Source: Trebonia sp.
GTDB taxonomy: Bacteria > Actinomycetota > Actinomycetes > Streptosporangiales > Streptosporangiaceae
Direction of reading: 5' to 3'
Assembly (NCBI GenBank): GCA_030038035.1
Contig: JASHPP010000016.1
Coordinates: forward strand, 1 to 5,925
DNA: 5,925 nucleotides
The notes under the pieces: generated by a model
Told to the model about the DNA's origin: nothing
The model's input: only the letters and a program-made list of their open reading frames with translations
The model's database searches: none
Translations under genes and position numbers: made by a program
Part shown: piece by piece, positions 1 through 5,314 of the stretch
How the letters are laid out: every line of letters begins with the position of its first letter
Position numbering within the stretch: the first letter of the stretch is position 1

Positions 1-2316
1 TTCAGGCTGGGCGACCTGGAGATCACGCAGGAGACGCTGCTCTGGCACGGGTCGGACCTGGTCGAATTCCGCACGCACGTGTCCGGGTCGATCGGGAAGG
101 ACCACCTGCTGCGGGTCCGCTTCCCCGCCGACGTGCCCGGCGGCCTGCCGGTCTACCAGACGGCGACCGCGGTGATCGGGCGGCCGTTCGGCGTGCCTGA
201 GGCGGACACCGCGACGCACTGGTGGACGCTGGACAACCCGGCTCACCACTGGTTCGGGCTCGGCTCGGTCGCACGGGTCGCGGCGGACACGCCGGAAGGC
301 GAGGTGCCCGCGGCGATCGGGGTGGCCGAGGTGATCACCCCCGACACGATCCCGAACGAGCAGCAGCGTCTCATCAGGGACCTGGTCGTCTGCCTCGCAG
401 GGACCGGCGTCACGGCGACCTGCTCGCGCGCCGCCGGGCCGCGCTACGGGTCGGTGGACGTGGACTCCAACCTGCCGGACTTCCGGATCGCGCTCGGCGG
501 GCCCGAGGAGAACGCGTTCACCGCCGAGGTGCTCGCGGCCAGCGACCCGGCGGCGGCCAAGCGGCTGGCCGCGCTGGTGTCGGACCGCGGCGCCACGCGG
601 CTGTGGGTGCCGGCCGCACGGACGCGGGCGGAGGCGTTCGCGCCGGACGCGGACCTGCGCGGCCCCCGTGACCTGCCGGTGCTGATCGTCGCGACCGCCG
701 ACCCCGCTGCACTGGAGCGGGCGCTCGGCGACCTGCTCGCCGAGGTGACCGCCGGCTCGATCCGGGCCGACGCGGCCGACGGCGCGCCTGGCGACCGCGC
801 GCTGGCGGAGGGCGCGGTCGCGCTGTTCAACCAGGGGACGCCGTCCGCCGTGGTCACGCCGGACGGCACGCTGTGGATGTCGCTGATGCGCGCCTGCTCG
901 AGCTGGCCGTGCGGGGTGTGGATCGACGGCGACCGGCGCACCGCGCCGGACGGGAGCAGCTTCGCCTGGCAGCACTGGAGCCACACGTTCGCCTACGCGC
1001 TCGCCTGCTCAGGCGACGGCTGGCGCGAGGGGCGGTTCAACGCGCGCGCCGAGCATTACAACCACGAGCTGATCGCCGTGGTCAGCGGCGGGGTTTCCCG
1101 GCAGGACGCCGCGGACGCGAGCCCCGACCTGGTGTCGGTCAGCGCGCCGAACGTCTCGCTGACCGCGCTCAAGCCGTTCGGCAATCCGCTGGCAGCGGGC
1201 CGGCCCGGCACGCCGGCTTCGCCGGGCCTGCCCGGCTTGCCTGGTGACAGCCGAGATGTCACCGTCCGGCTGCGGGAGACCGACGGACGGCCGGCGCTCG
1301 CGGCCCTGCGCTTCGCGGGCGGGATCGAGGCGGCCTGGCGCACCGACATCCTCGAGGAGTCGCTGGGGAACCCGCTGACCGTGACCGACGGCGTCGCGTA
1401 CGCCGGGCTCAGCCCGTTCGAGACCGTGACGCTTGCCGTACGGCCGGCGCGGGCCGGCCGTACGGGCACGCCGGATGCGCGGTCGGCCGCGCCCGCGCCG
1501 CCGGAGCCCGCCCAGCCGGTGTACACGCGGTACTGGCTGCACGGAAAGGGCCCGGCACCCGCGGGCAACGTCCCTGTCGCGGTGCACTTCACGCCGACCA
1601 GGGTCACGCTTGCCGGCGTCGGCGCCGGCGCCGGCAACCAGGCCGGCCGGACACGGCTGACCGTGGCCTGCGGCCCCGAGCCCGCCTCCGGCGGGGCGGA
1701 GCTCATCGTGCCCGCCGGGCTCGTGGCGGAGATCGGTGACGCCCCGGCCGGCTCGGGCAGCCTGCTGCGCTACGACCTGCCGGGCGGCGGGTTCGCGACC
1801 TGGGACGTGACGGTGCGGGCACTGCCCGCGGCCGCGGCGGGGCGGTACTTCGTCGCGGCGCGGATCGGTGACGAGCTCGGCCAGCAGCTCGAGGACGCCG
1901 CGCTGGTCACGGTCGGCGAGCCCGGCGGCCCGGACGCCAGCCTGCCGCCCGAGGAGCTGTTCTTCCGGCTGCAGTCCGACGTGCAGGCCCTCGCAGGCGA
2001 GGCGGACGTGGAGGTGCTGACGCCGGGCCTGCGGCTGGCACCCGGACACAGCGGCGAGCTGACCATCCGGGTCGCCAGCCACCTGGCGTCGCCGCTGCGC
2101 GGTGAGGTGCAGCTGATCTCGCCGTTCGGCAGCTGGGAGGCGGCCGGCCCGTGGACACGGGCCGTGCACGTGGCTCCCGGCGGCGAGGCGACGGTCAGCT
2201 TCGGCGTCGCCCTCCCGGCGACCGCCGTGCCCGGCTGGCAGTCATGGCTGCTTGTCAAGCTCATGTACTTCGGCCGGGTCCGCTACTCCGAGGCGGTCCC
2301 GCTCACGGTCATCTAG
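1..2316 (+). CDS. GH38-type alpha-mannosidase, C-terminal part (5'-truncated by window edge)
   Basis: The frame is open from the first base to the TAG at 2314-2316 (771 codons), so the gene begins before the window. The catalytic N-terminal domain, with the family's nucleophile aspartate, is not visible. What remains matches the middle and C-terminal beta-sandwich regions of actinobacterial glycoside hydrolase family 38 enzymes. A conserved block at window codons 287-333 reads PDGTLWMSLMRACSSWPCG, then WIDGDRRTAPDGS and QHWSHTFAYAL, followed by YNHELIAV and SVSAPNVSLTALKPFGNPLA. The last ~100 codons (672-771, APGHSGELTIRV through WQSWLLVKLMYFGRVRYSEAVPLTVI) resemble a NEW3/NPCBM-associated sandwich domain. 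A Gly/Pro-rich loop lies at codons ~400-414 and a Pro/Ala-rich linker at ~484-507. The family hydrolyses terminal alpha-mannosides. Substrate and secretion cannot be judged without the N-terminus. The next gene is convergent, so no operon extends downstream. The family call is from recalled motifs and is fairly sure; the exact specificity is not. Confidence 0.85.
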   Translation, partial: FRLGDLEITQETLLWHGSDLVEFRTHVSGSIGKDHLLRVRFPADVPGGLPVYQTATAVIGRPFGVPEADTATHWWTLDNPAHHWFGLGSVARVAADTPEGEVPAAIGVAEVITPDTIPNEQQRLIRDLVVCLAGTGVTATCSRAAGPRYGSVDVDSNLPDFRIALGGPEENAFTAEVLAASDPAAAKRLAALVSDRGATRLWVPAARTRAEAFAPDADLRGPRDLPVLIVATADPAALERALGDLLAEVTAGSIRADAADGAPGDRALAEGAVALFNQGTPSAVVTPDGTLWMSLMRACSSWPCGVWIDGDRRTAPDGSSFAWQHWSHTFAYALACSGDGWREGRFNARAEHYNHELIAVVSGGVSRQDAADASPDLVSVSAPNVSLTALKPFGNPLAAGRPGTPASPGLPGLPGDSRDVTVRLRETDGRPALAALRFAGGIEAAWRTDILEESLGNPLTVTDGVAYAGLSPFETVTLAVRPARAGRTGTPDARSAAPAPPEPAQPVYTRYWLHGKGPAPAGNVPVAVHFTPTRVTLAGVGAGAGNQAGRTRLTVACGPEPASGGAELIVPAGLVAEIGDAPAGSGSLLRYDLPGGGFATWDVTVRALPAAAAGRYFVAARIGDELGQQLEDAALVTVGEPGGPDASLPPEELFFRLQSDVQALAGEADVEVLTPGLRLAPGHSGELTIRVASHLASPLRGEVQLISPFGSWEAAGPWTRAVHVAPGGEATVSFGVALPATAVPGWQSWLLVKLMYFGRVRYSEAVPLTVI
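1436..1465. repeat. Intragenic inverted repeat (13-bp arms, 4-nt loop)
   Basis: Inside the mannosidase gene, CCGTACGGCCGGC (1436-1448) is followed by GCGG and then the exact reverse complement GCCGGCCGTACGG (1453-1465). It encodes the AVRPARAGRTG stretch just before a Pro/Ala-rich linker. All pairs but the central TA steps are G/C, so it could form a very stable hairpin in mRNA or single-stranded DNA. No T tract follows, so it is not a typical intrinsic terminator. Confidence 0.6.
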
Positions 2317-2321
2317 GATCT

Positions 2322-2336
2322 CGGCCCGCCGGGCCG
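2322..2336 (+). terminator. Small GC-rich hairpin after the mannosidase stop codon
   Basis: CGGCCC (2322-2327), a 3-nt loop GCC, then GGGCCG (2331-2336), starting 6 bases after the TAG of the mannosidase gene. There is no T run after it. It could act as a U-less terminator of the type proposed in actinobacteria, or as a 3'-end stabiliser next to the larger palindrome at 2349-2396. In GC-rich DNA such short hairpins also arise by chance. Confidence 0.35.
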
Positions 2337-2348
2337 TGCCCCGTTGAA

Positions 2349-2396
2349 GATGTGGGATAGAAAACCACCAGTACTGGTGGTTTTCTATCCCACATC
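2349..2396. terminator. Perfect 48-bp palindrome, probable bidirectional terminator
   Basis: The arms 2349-2372 and 2373-2396 are exact reverse complements over 24 bp with no spacer. The core CCACCAGTACTGGTGG is preceded by AAAA and followed by TTTTCTATCC. Because the site is symmetric, both strands read a GC-containing stem followed by a U-rich stretch, which is the expected shape of a bidirectional intrinsic terminator. It lies between the 3' ends of two convergent genes: the mannosidase stop is 32 bases upstream, and the transporter's TAG (2385-2387, minus strand) is inside the right arm. Its centre is AT-rich compared with the surrounding DNA. Terminator function is inferred from structure and position; a dispersed repeat or protein-binding palindrome is an alternative. 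Confidence 0.75.
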
Positions 2397-3920
2397 CTGG
2401 CCAACCCGCGTCTTTGCGGGGCCGCGTTCGGGCCGGCCCGCGGCGGCGGCCGGGTTCTGGGCGCCGCCGCGCAGCAGCACGATGATCGCCAGCAAGGCGA
2501 CCGCGTCGAAGATCGCCGCGAGGCCGAACGCGGCGGACACGCCGTGCGAGAGCACGCGATGCCGCAGCGCCACCGCGGACAGGCCGGCCACCGGGTGCGC
2601 CAGGACGCTCCGGGTGGCGGTGCCGAACACCGCGACAAGCACCGCGAGGCCGACCGACCCGCCCACCTGCTGCATCACGTTGACCATGCTGGAGGCGGCG
2701 CCGGAGTCCTCCCGGCGCACGCCGGCCAGCGAGGCGGTCGTCAGCGGCACGAACACGATGCCCATGCCGAAGCCGAACGCCAGCATCGGCCCGAAGACGC
2801 CGTCCCAGTAGCCAGTGGCCGGCGAGACCCGGGACAGCCACGTCATCCCGGCGATAACCGGAACCATGCCGACTATCATCATCCGCCTGCCCCCGAACCT
2901 CGGGATCAGCCGCGGGGCGACGCGCGAGGTCGCGAACAGGGTGATCGACATCGGCAGGAACGCCACCCCCGCGCGCAGCGGGCTGAAGCCGAGGACGTCC
3001 TGCAGGAACTGGGTGAGGAAGAAGAACACCCCGAACATGCCGGCCACCAGCAGCAGCCGGACCGCGTAGGACCCGGACCGGCTGGCGTCGGCGAACAGCC
3101 GCAGCGGCGTGATCGGCTGCGGGGTGCGGACCTCGGTCAGCAGGAAGACCGCGAGCAGCACGACGGCCGCCGCGAACGCGGCCACGGCCGTGCGGTCGCC
3201 CCAGCCGTCCGCCGCGGCCCTGATGAAGCCGTAGACGAGCGCGGCGACCCCCGCCGTGGACGTGATCGCGCCGACCAGGTCGAACCGGCCGGGCAGCCGC
3301 GGCGTCTCGGCGACGAACAGCGGCGCAAGCGCGACGACCAGGAAACCGATCGGGACGTTGATGAACAGCACCCAGCGCCAGGACAGCCACTCGGTGATCA
3401 CGCCGCCGAGCACAAGGCCGAGCGACGCCCCCCCGGTGACCACGCCGGCGTAGATGGCCAGCGCCCGGACCCGCTCCCGGCCTTCCGGGAAGCCGCTGAC
3501 GACAAGGGCCAGGACGGCGGGCGAGGCGAGCGCGCCGCCGATCCCCTGCACGGCACGCGCGGCGAGCAGCATCCCCGCGGACGTGGCCAGGCCGCCGGCC
3601 AGCGAGGCCAGCGTGAACACGATGATCCCGGCGAGGAACATGCGCCGGCGGCCGAGGATGTCACCGGCTCGCCCGCCGAGCAGCAGCAGACCGCCGAAGG
3701 TCAGCATGTAGCCGTTCATCACCCAGGCCAGGCTGGTCGACGAGAAACGCAGTCCCGTCTCGATGTGCGGCAGCGCGATGTTGACCACGGTCGCGTCGAG
3801 GATGATCATCAGCTGCGCGCCCAGCATGATGGCGAGCGCTACGCCCGGGCGCCCGGCTCGGGCGAAACCGCCACGCTGGCGATCGGGCGAGGTACGATGA
3901 GGAAAGATTCGGAGGTTCAC
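2385..3920 (-). CDS. MFS drug-efflux transporter, DHA2 (EmrB/QacA) type, 14 TM
   Basis: This 511-residue integral membrane protein should use the proton gradient to export drugs or other small hydrophobic compounds. Family marks are visible in order: the first membrane helix with LDATVVNIALP (residues 41-51, the DHA2 D1 motif), motif A GGRAGDILGRRR (82-93), motif B RAVQGIGGA (122-130), and the antiporter motif C region GVVTGGASLGLVLGG (159-173), followed by WLSWRWVLFINVPIG. The length fits the 14-helix DHA2 family (about 480-530 residues). The frame is open upstream to 4139, but that stretch runs into tetR and is not transporter-like. I chose GTG at 3920 because it leaves a normal ~26-residue tail before helix 1 and lies just downstream of a good promoter. 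GTG at 3944 is upstream of that promoter's -10, and ATG at 3827 would cut into helix 1. No Shine-Dalgarno precedes 3920, so a leaderless mRNA is likely. The gene is divergent from tetR; the substrate is unknown. Confidence 0.9.
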   Translation of the reverse strand: MNLRIFPHRTSPDRQRGGFARAGRPGVALAIMLGAQLMIILDATVVNIALPHIETGLRFSSTSLAWVMNGYMLTFGGLLLLGGRAGDILGRRRMFLAGIIVFTLASLAGGLATSAGMLLAARAVQGIGGALASPAVLALVVSGFPEGRERVRALAIYAGVVTGGASLGLVLGGVITEWLSWRWVLFINVPIGFLVVALAPLFVAETPRLPGRFDLVGAITSTAGVAALVYGFIRAAADGWGDRTAVAAFAAAVVLLAVFLLTEVRTPQPITPLRLFADASRSGSYAVRLLLVAGMFGVFFFLTQFLQDVLGFSPLRAGVAFLPMSITLFATSRVAPRLIPRFGGRRMMIVGMVPVIAGMTWLSRVSPATGYWDGVFGPMLAFGFGMGIVFVPLTTASLAGVRREDSGAASSMVNVMQQVGGSVGLAVLVAVFGTATRSVLAHPVAGLSAVALRHRVLSHGVSAAFGLAAIFDAVALLAIIVLLRGGAQNPAAAAGRPERGPAKTRVGQDVG

Positions 3921-3924
3921 TCCG
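3910..3924. promoter_or_regulatory. Operator copy 1 (inverted repeat, putative TetR site)
   Basis: CGGAGGTTCACTCCG is an inverted repeat with CGGAG/CTCCG arms and a 5-nt spacer. It matches copy 2 at 14 of 15 positions. It covers the predicted transcription start and the GTG start codon (3920-3918, minus strand) of the transporter, so a bound repressor would block initiation. That the adjacent TetR protein binds here is inferred from the divergent layout. Confidence 0.75.
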
Positions 3925-3927
3925 GTT

Positions 3928-3957
3928 ACTATACGGAGGGTCACTCCGTTTTGGCAA
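3928..3957 (-). promoter_or_regulatory. Predicted promoter of the MFS transporter gene
   Basis: On the minus strand, TTGCCA (3957-3952, 5 of 6 to the -35 consensus) is followed after 18 bp by TATAGT (3933-3928, 5 of 6 to the -10 consensus). Counting from the -10, transcription should start near 3922-3920, at or within a base or two of the GTG start codon. Operator copy 2 fills the space between the two boxes, and copy 1 covers the start site. This is the layout of a promoter directly shut off by its repressor. Confidence 0.65.
3933..3949. promoter_or_regulatory. Operator copy 2 (inverted repeat, putative TetR site)
   Basis: ACGGAGGGTCACTCCGT has 6-bp inverted arms (ACGGAG/CTCCGT) around GGTCA. 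It sits 24 bp from copy 1 in the same orientation and shares 14 of its 15 core bases. It lies between the -35 and -10 boxes of the transporter promoter. On the plus strand its GGAGGG (3935-3940) could also serve as a ribosome binding site for a TTG start of tetR at 3951. Confidence 0.78.
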
Positions 3958-3965
3958 ACCGGTTT
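3956..3965. promoter_or_regulatory. 10-bp perfect palindrome next to the operators
   Basis: AAACCGGTTT is a perfect palindrome overlapping the transporter -35 box by two bases and ending 9 bases before the tetR ATG. Its half-site differs from the CGGAG operators. It could be a separate protein-binding site or chance; nothing else supports it. Confidence 0.25.
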
Positions 3966-3974
3966 CGCGCACAG

Positions 3975-4565
3975 ATGAGTACGACCACTAACGAAGCGCG
4001 GATGCGCGCCGACGCGCGGCGCAGCCGCGCCAAGCTGCTCGAGGCCGCGACCGCGGCGTTCGCCGAGAACGGCGCGGACGCGCCGCTCGATGACATCGCG
4101 CGCCGGGCCGGTGTCGGGATAGGCACCCTGTACCGGCACTTCCCCACCCGGATCGACCTGCAGGCGGCGGTCTTCCGCAGCCAGGTGCAGTCGGTCTGCG
4201 CGACGGCCGACGACCTCATCGCCACCGCGACGCCCGAGCAGGCGTTCGCCGGCTGGCTGCGGGCCATGGCCGCGTACCTGATCACCAAGCGCGGCCTGTC
4301 CAGCGCGCTGATCGCGACCCTGGGCAGGGACTGCGAGCTGATCTCAAGCTGCTGGATGGCGATGCACGACACGGCCGAGCGCCTGCTTGCGCAGGCGCAG
4401 CAGGCCGGGGTGGTGCGCGCCGACGTCAGCGCCGAGGACGTGCTGCGGCTCGCGCACGGCATCGTGGTGACGACAGAGCACTCACCGGAACAGACCGACC
4501 GGCTGCTGTCGCTGGTGCTCGACGGCCTGCGCCCCCGGCAGGACGGCGCGCAGGAGGCGAAGTAA
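3975..4565 (+). CDS. TetR/AcrR-family transcriptional repressor
   Basis: This 196-residue DNA-binding regulator has the N-terminal helix-turn-helix of the TetR family: RSRAKLLEAATAAFAENG (residues 16-33), then LDDIARRAGVGIGTLYRHFPTR (38-59), with the recognition helix and the typical GTLYRHF signature. The C-terminal part (about 75-185) is a helical ligand and dimer domain resembling the SbtR-like group; its ligand is unknown. The length is normal for the family. The gene is divergent from the MFS transporter, and two inverted-repeat operators lie between them, so it most likely represses the transporter and possibly itself. ATG 3975 has no clear Shine-Dalgarno. TTG 3951, 10 bases after GGAGGG (3935-3940), would add eight residues, and ATG 4002 would shorten the protein by nine; the start is therefore uncertain. 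The stop is TAA at 4563-4565. Only 27 bases separate it from the convergent lrp-like gene, and I see no terminator hairpin there. Confidence 0.9.
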   Translation: MSTTTNEARMRADARRSRAKLLEAATAAFAENGADAPLDDIARRAGVGIGTLYRHFPTRIDLQAAVFRSQVQSVCATADDLIATATPEQAFAGWLRAMAAYLITKRGLSSALIATLGRDCELISSCWMAMHDTAERLLAQAQQAGVVRADVSAEDVLRLAHGIVVTTEHSPEQTDRLLSLVLDGLRPRQDGAQEAK

Positions 4566-4592
4566 CGGCTCGTTCTGGATGATGGGTTTTCC

Positions 4593-5036
4593 CTAGATCC
4601 CCGGCGGGCGGTTCTCGTACGGCGTGCTGAGCACGATCGTGGTGCGGGTGGACACGTTCGCGAGACTGCGGATCTGCTGCAGCAGGTCCTCAAGCCCCGC
4701 CGGGGACGAGACGCGGACCTTGAGGATGTAGTTCTCGTCGCCCGCGACACTGTGACAGGCCTCGATCGCGGCGAGATGGCGCAGCCGGTCCGGCACGTCG
4801 TCCGGGACGGCGGGGTCGAACGGCTTTATCGACACGAACGCCGTGAGCGGAAGCCCGAGCACTTCCGGATCGCACAGCGCCACGTACCCGGTGATGACGC
4901 CATCTGTCTCGAGTCTGCGGACACGCTGATGAACGGCGGACACCGACAGCCCCGCCTGCCTGGCGAGCTCCGTGAAGCTCATCCGTCCGTTGCGGCACAG
5001 CAAGGACACGATCCTGCGGTCGATCTCTTCCACCAC
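4593..5036 (-). CDS. Lrp/AsnC-family transcriptional regulator
   Basis: A 147-residue regulator of normal family length. A winged helix-turn-helix covers residues 6-51 (DRRIVSLL, then MSFTELARQAGLSVSAVHQRVRRLETDGVITGY). The RAM ligand-binding and oligomerisation domain follows (about 64-140), with the characteristic SVAGDENYILKVRV (96-109) and the actinobacterial-style ending VLSTPYENRPP. Such proteins form dimers or higher oligomers, usually respond to an amino acid, and often control their own divergent promoter. Two adjacent GTG codons, 5036 and 5033, are possible starts, and neither has a strong Shine-Dalgarno. The stop is TAG at 4593-4595. The gene is convergent with tetR and divergent from the PAC2 gene. 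Which genes it controls cannot be told from the sequence. Confidence 0.92.
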   Translation of the reverse strand: MVEEIDRRIVSLLCRNGRMSFTELARQAGLSVSAVHQRVRRLETDGVITGYVALCDPEVLGLPLTAFVSIKPFDPAVPDDVPDRLRHLAAIEACHSVAGDENYILKVRVSSPAGLEDLLQQIRSLANVSTRTTIVLSTPYENRPPGI

Positions 5037-5076
5037 GACAACTTAACGTGAATTCTTCCCGTCCGTGACGCCTGGC

Positions 5077-5091
5077 GATAACGGAATTATC
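5077..5091. promoter_or_regulatory. AT-rich palindrome, candidate Lrp/AsnC binding site
   Basis: GATAACGGAATTATC has GATAA/TTATC arms around a 5-nt centre, 41 bases upstream of the lrp-like start. Lrp-family proteins commonly bind 13-15 bp imperfect AT-rich palindromes near their own promoter, and this is the only such site in an otherwise very GC-rich region. It also overlaps a possible minus-strand -10 box (GATAAT, 5091-5086). Binding by the adjacent regulator is inferred. Confidence 0.45.
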
Positions 5092-5205
5092 TCATGCTTT
5101 ACTCATTCGTGACTTGCCGGCGGAGCGCACCGTATTCCGCGCATATCTCCCCGTAACCCAGCACGGGGCCCTTGCTTCCCTGTTGGACCGTGATCGGGCC
5201 GGCCG

Positions 5206-5230
5206 CGCCACGCCGCGCCGCGCCGCGCCA
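5206..5230. repeat. CGCCR pentanucleotide tandem repeat (5 copies)
   Basis: Five consecutive units read CGCCA, CGCCG, CGCCG, CGCCG, CGCCA. It is a short GC-rich microsatellite in the non-coding region about 85 bases before the PAC2 start codon. It could vary by slippage, but no function is evident. Confidence 0.6.
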
Positions 5231-5300
5231 GGGACCCTCGCCTCCCGGGATCGTTCTGGCTCACGCGTGCGTTGCACGGCCAAAGATGGTGGCACGTGGT

Positions 5301-5305
5301 GGGAG
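5301..5305 (+). promoter_or_regulatory. Ribosome binding site of the PAC2 gene
   Basis: GGGAG ends 9 bases before ATG 5315. It is the only well-placed Shine-Dalgarno-like sequence near this start. No other in-frame start codon lies immediately upstream, so it supports the chosen start. Confidence 0.65.
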
Positions 5306-5314
5306 ACTGTAAGC

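Larger units (their letters stand above)
5037..5314. other. Divergent intergenic region (lrp-like / PAC2)
   Basis: These 278 bases separate two divergent genes, so both promoters should lie here. The half nearest the lrp-like gene (about 5037-5110) is clearly more AT-rich than the surrounding DNA and contains a palindrome at 5077-5091, a near-palindrome TTAACGTGAA at 5043-5052, and GATAAT on the minus strand (5091-5086), which is one base off the -10 consensus. No convincing -35 box pairs with it. The half nearest the PAC2 gene is GC-rich with a short tandem repeat at 5206-5230 and an isolated TTGCAC (5272-5277). I see no RNA gene and no credible small CDS. Confidence 0.6.

Noticed and set aside
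1009..2169. 386-codon minus-strand open frame inside the mannosidase gene
   Set aside because: Arg/Gly/Pro-rich translation with no recognisable domain; the plus-strand frame has clear GH38 conservation.
2242..3390. 382-codon minus-strand open frame overlapping the transporter and the palindrome
   Set aside because: It is a different frame of the MFS gene, Arg/Ala-rich, with no motif; it crosses the terminator region and the end of the convergent mannosidase gene.
2544..3974. Long plus-strand open frame continuous with tetR and antisense to the transporter
   Set aside because: It is low-complexity (Arg, Gly, His, Asp, Glu-rich) and mirrors the MFS gene, which has clear family motifs on the other strand. 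The open frame is a by-product of GC-rich codon use; only the part from about 3975 on is tetR.
3921..4139. N-terminal extension of the transporter to an ATG at 4139
   Set aside because: It would overlap tetR and the operators, has no transporter-like sequence, and lies upstream of the predicted promoter.
4566..4592. Terminator between tetR and the lrp-like gene
   Set aside because: The 27-base gap has a TTTT run but no inverted repeat that could form a convincing stem.
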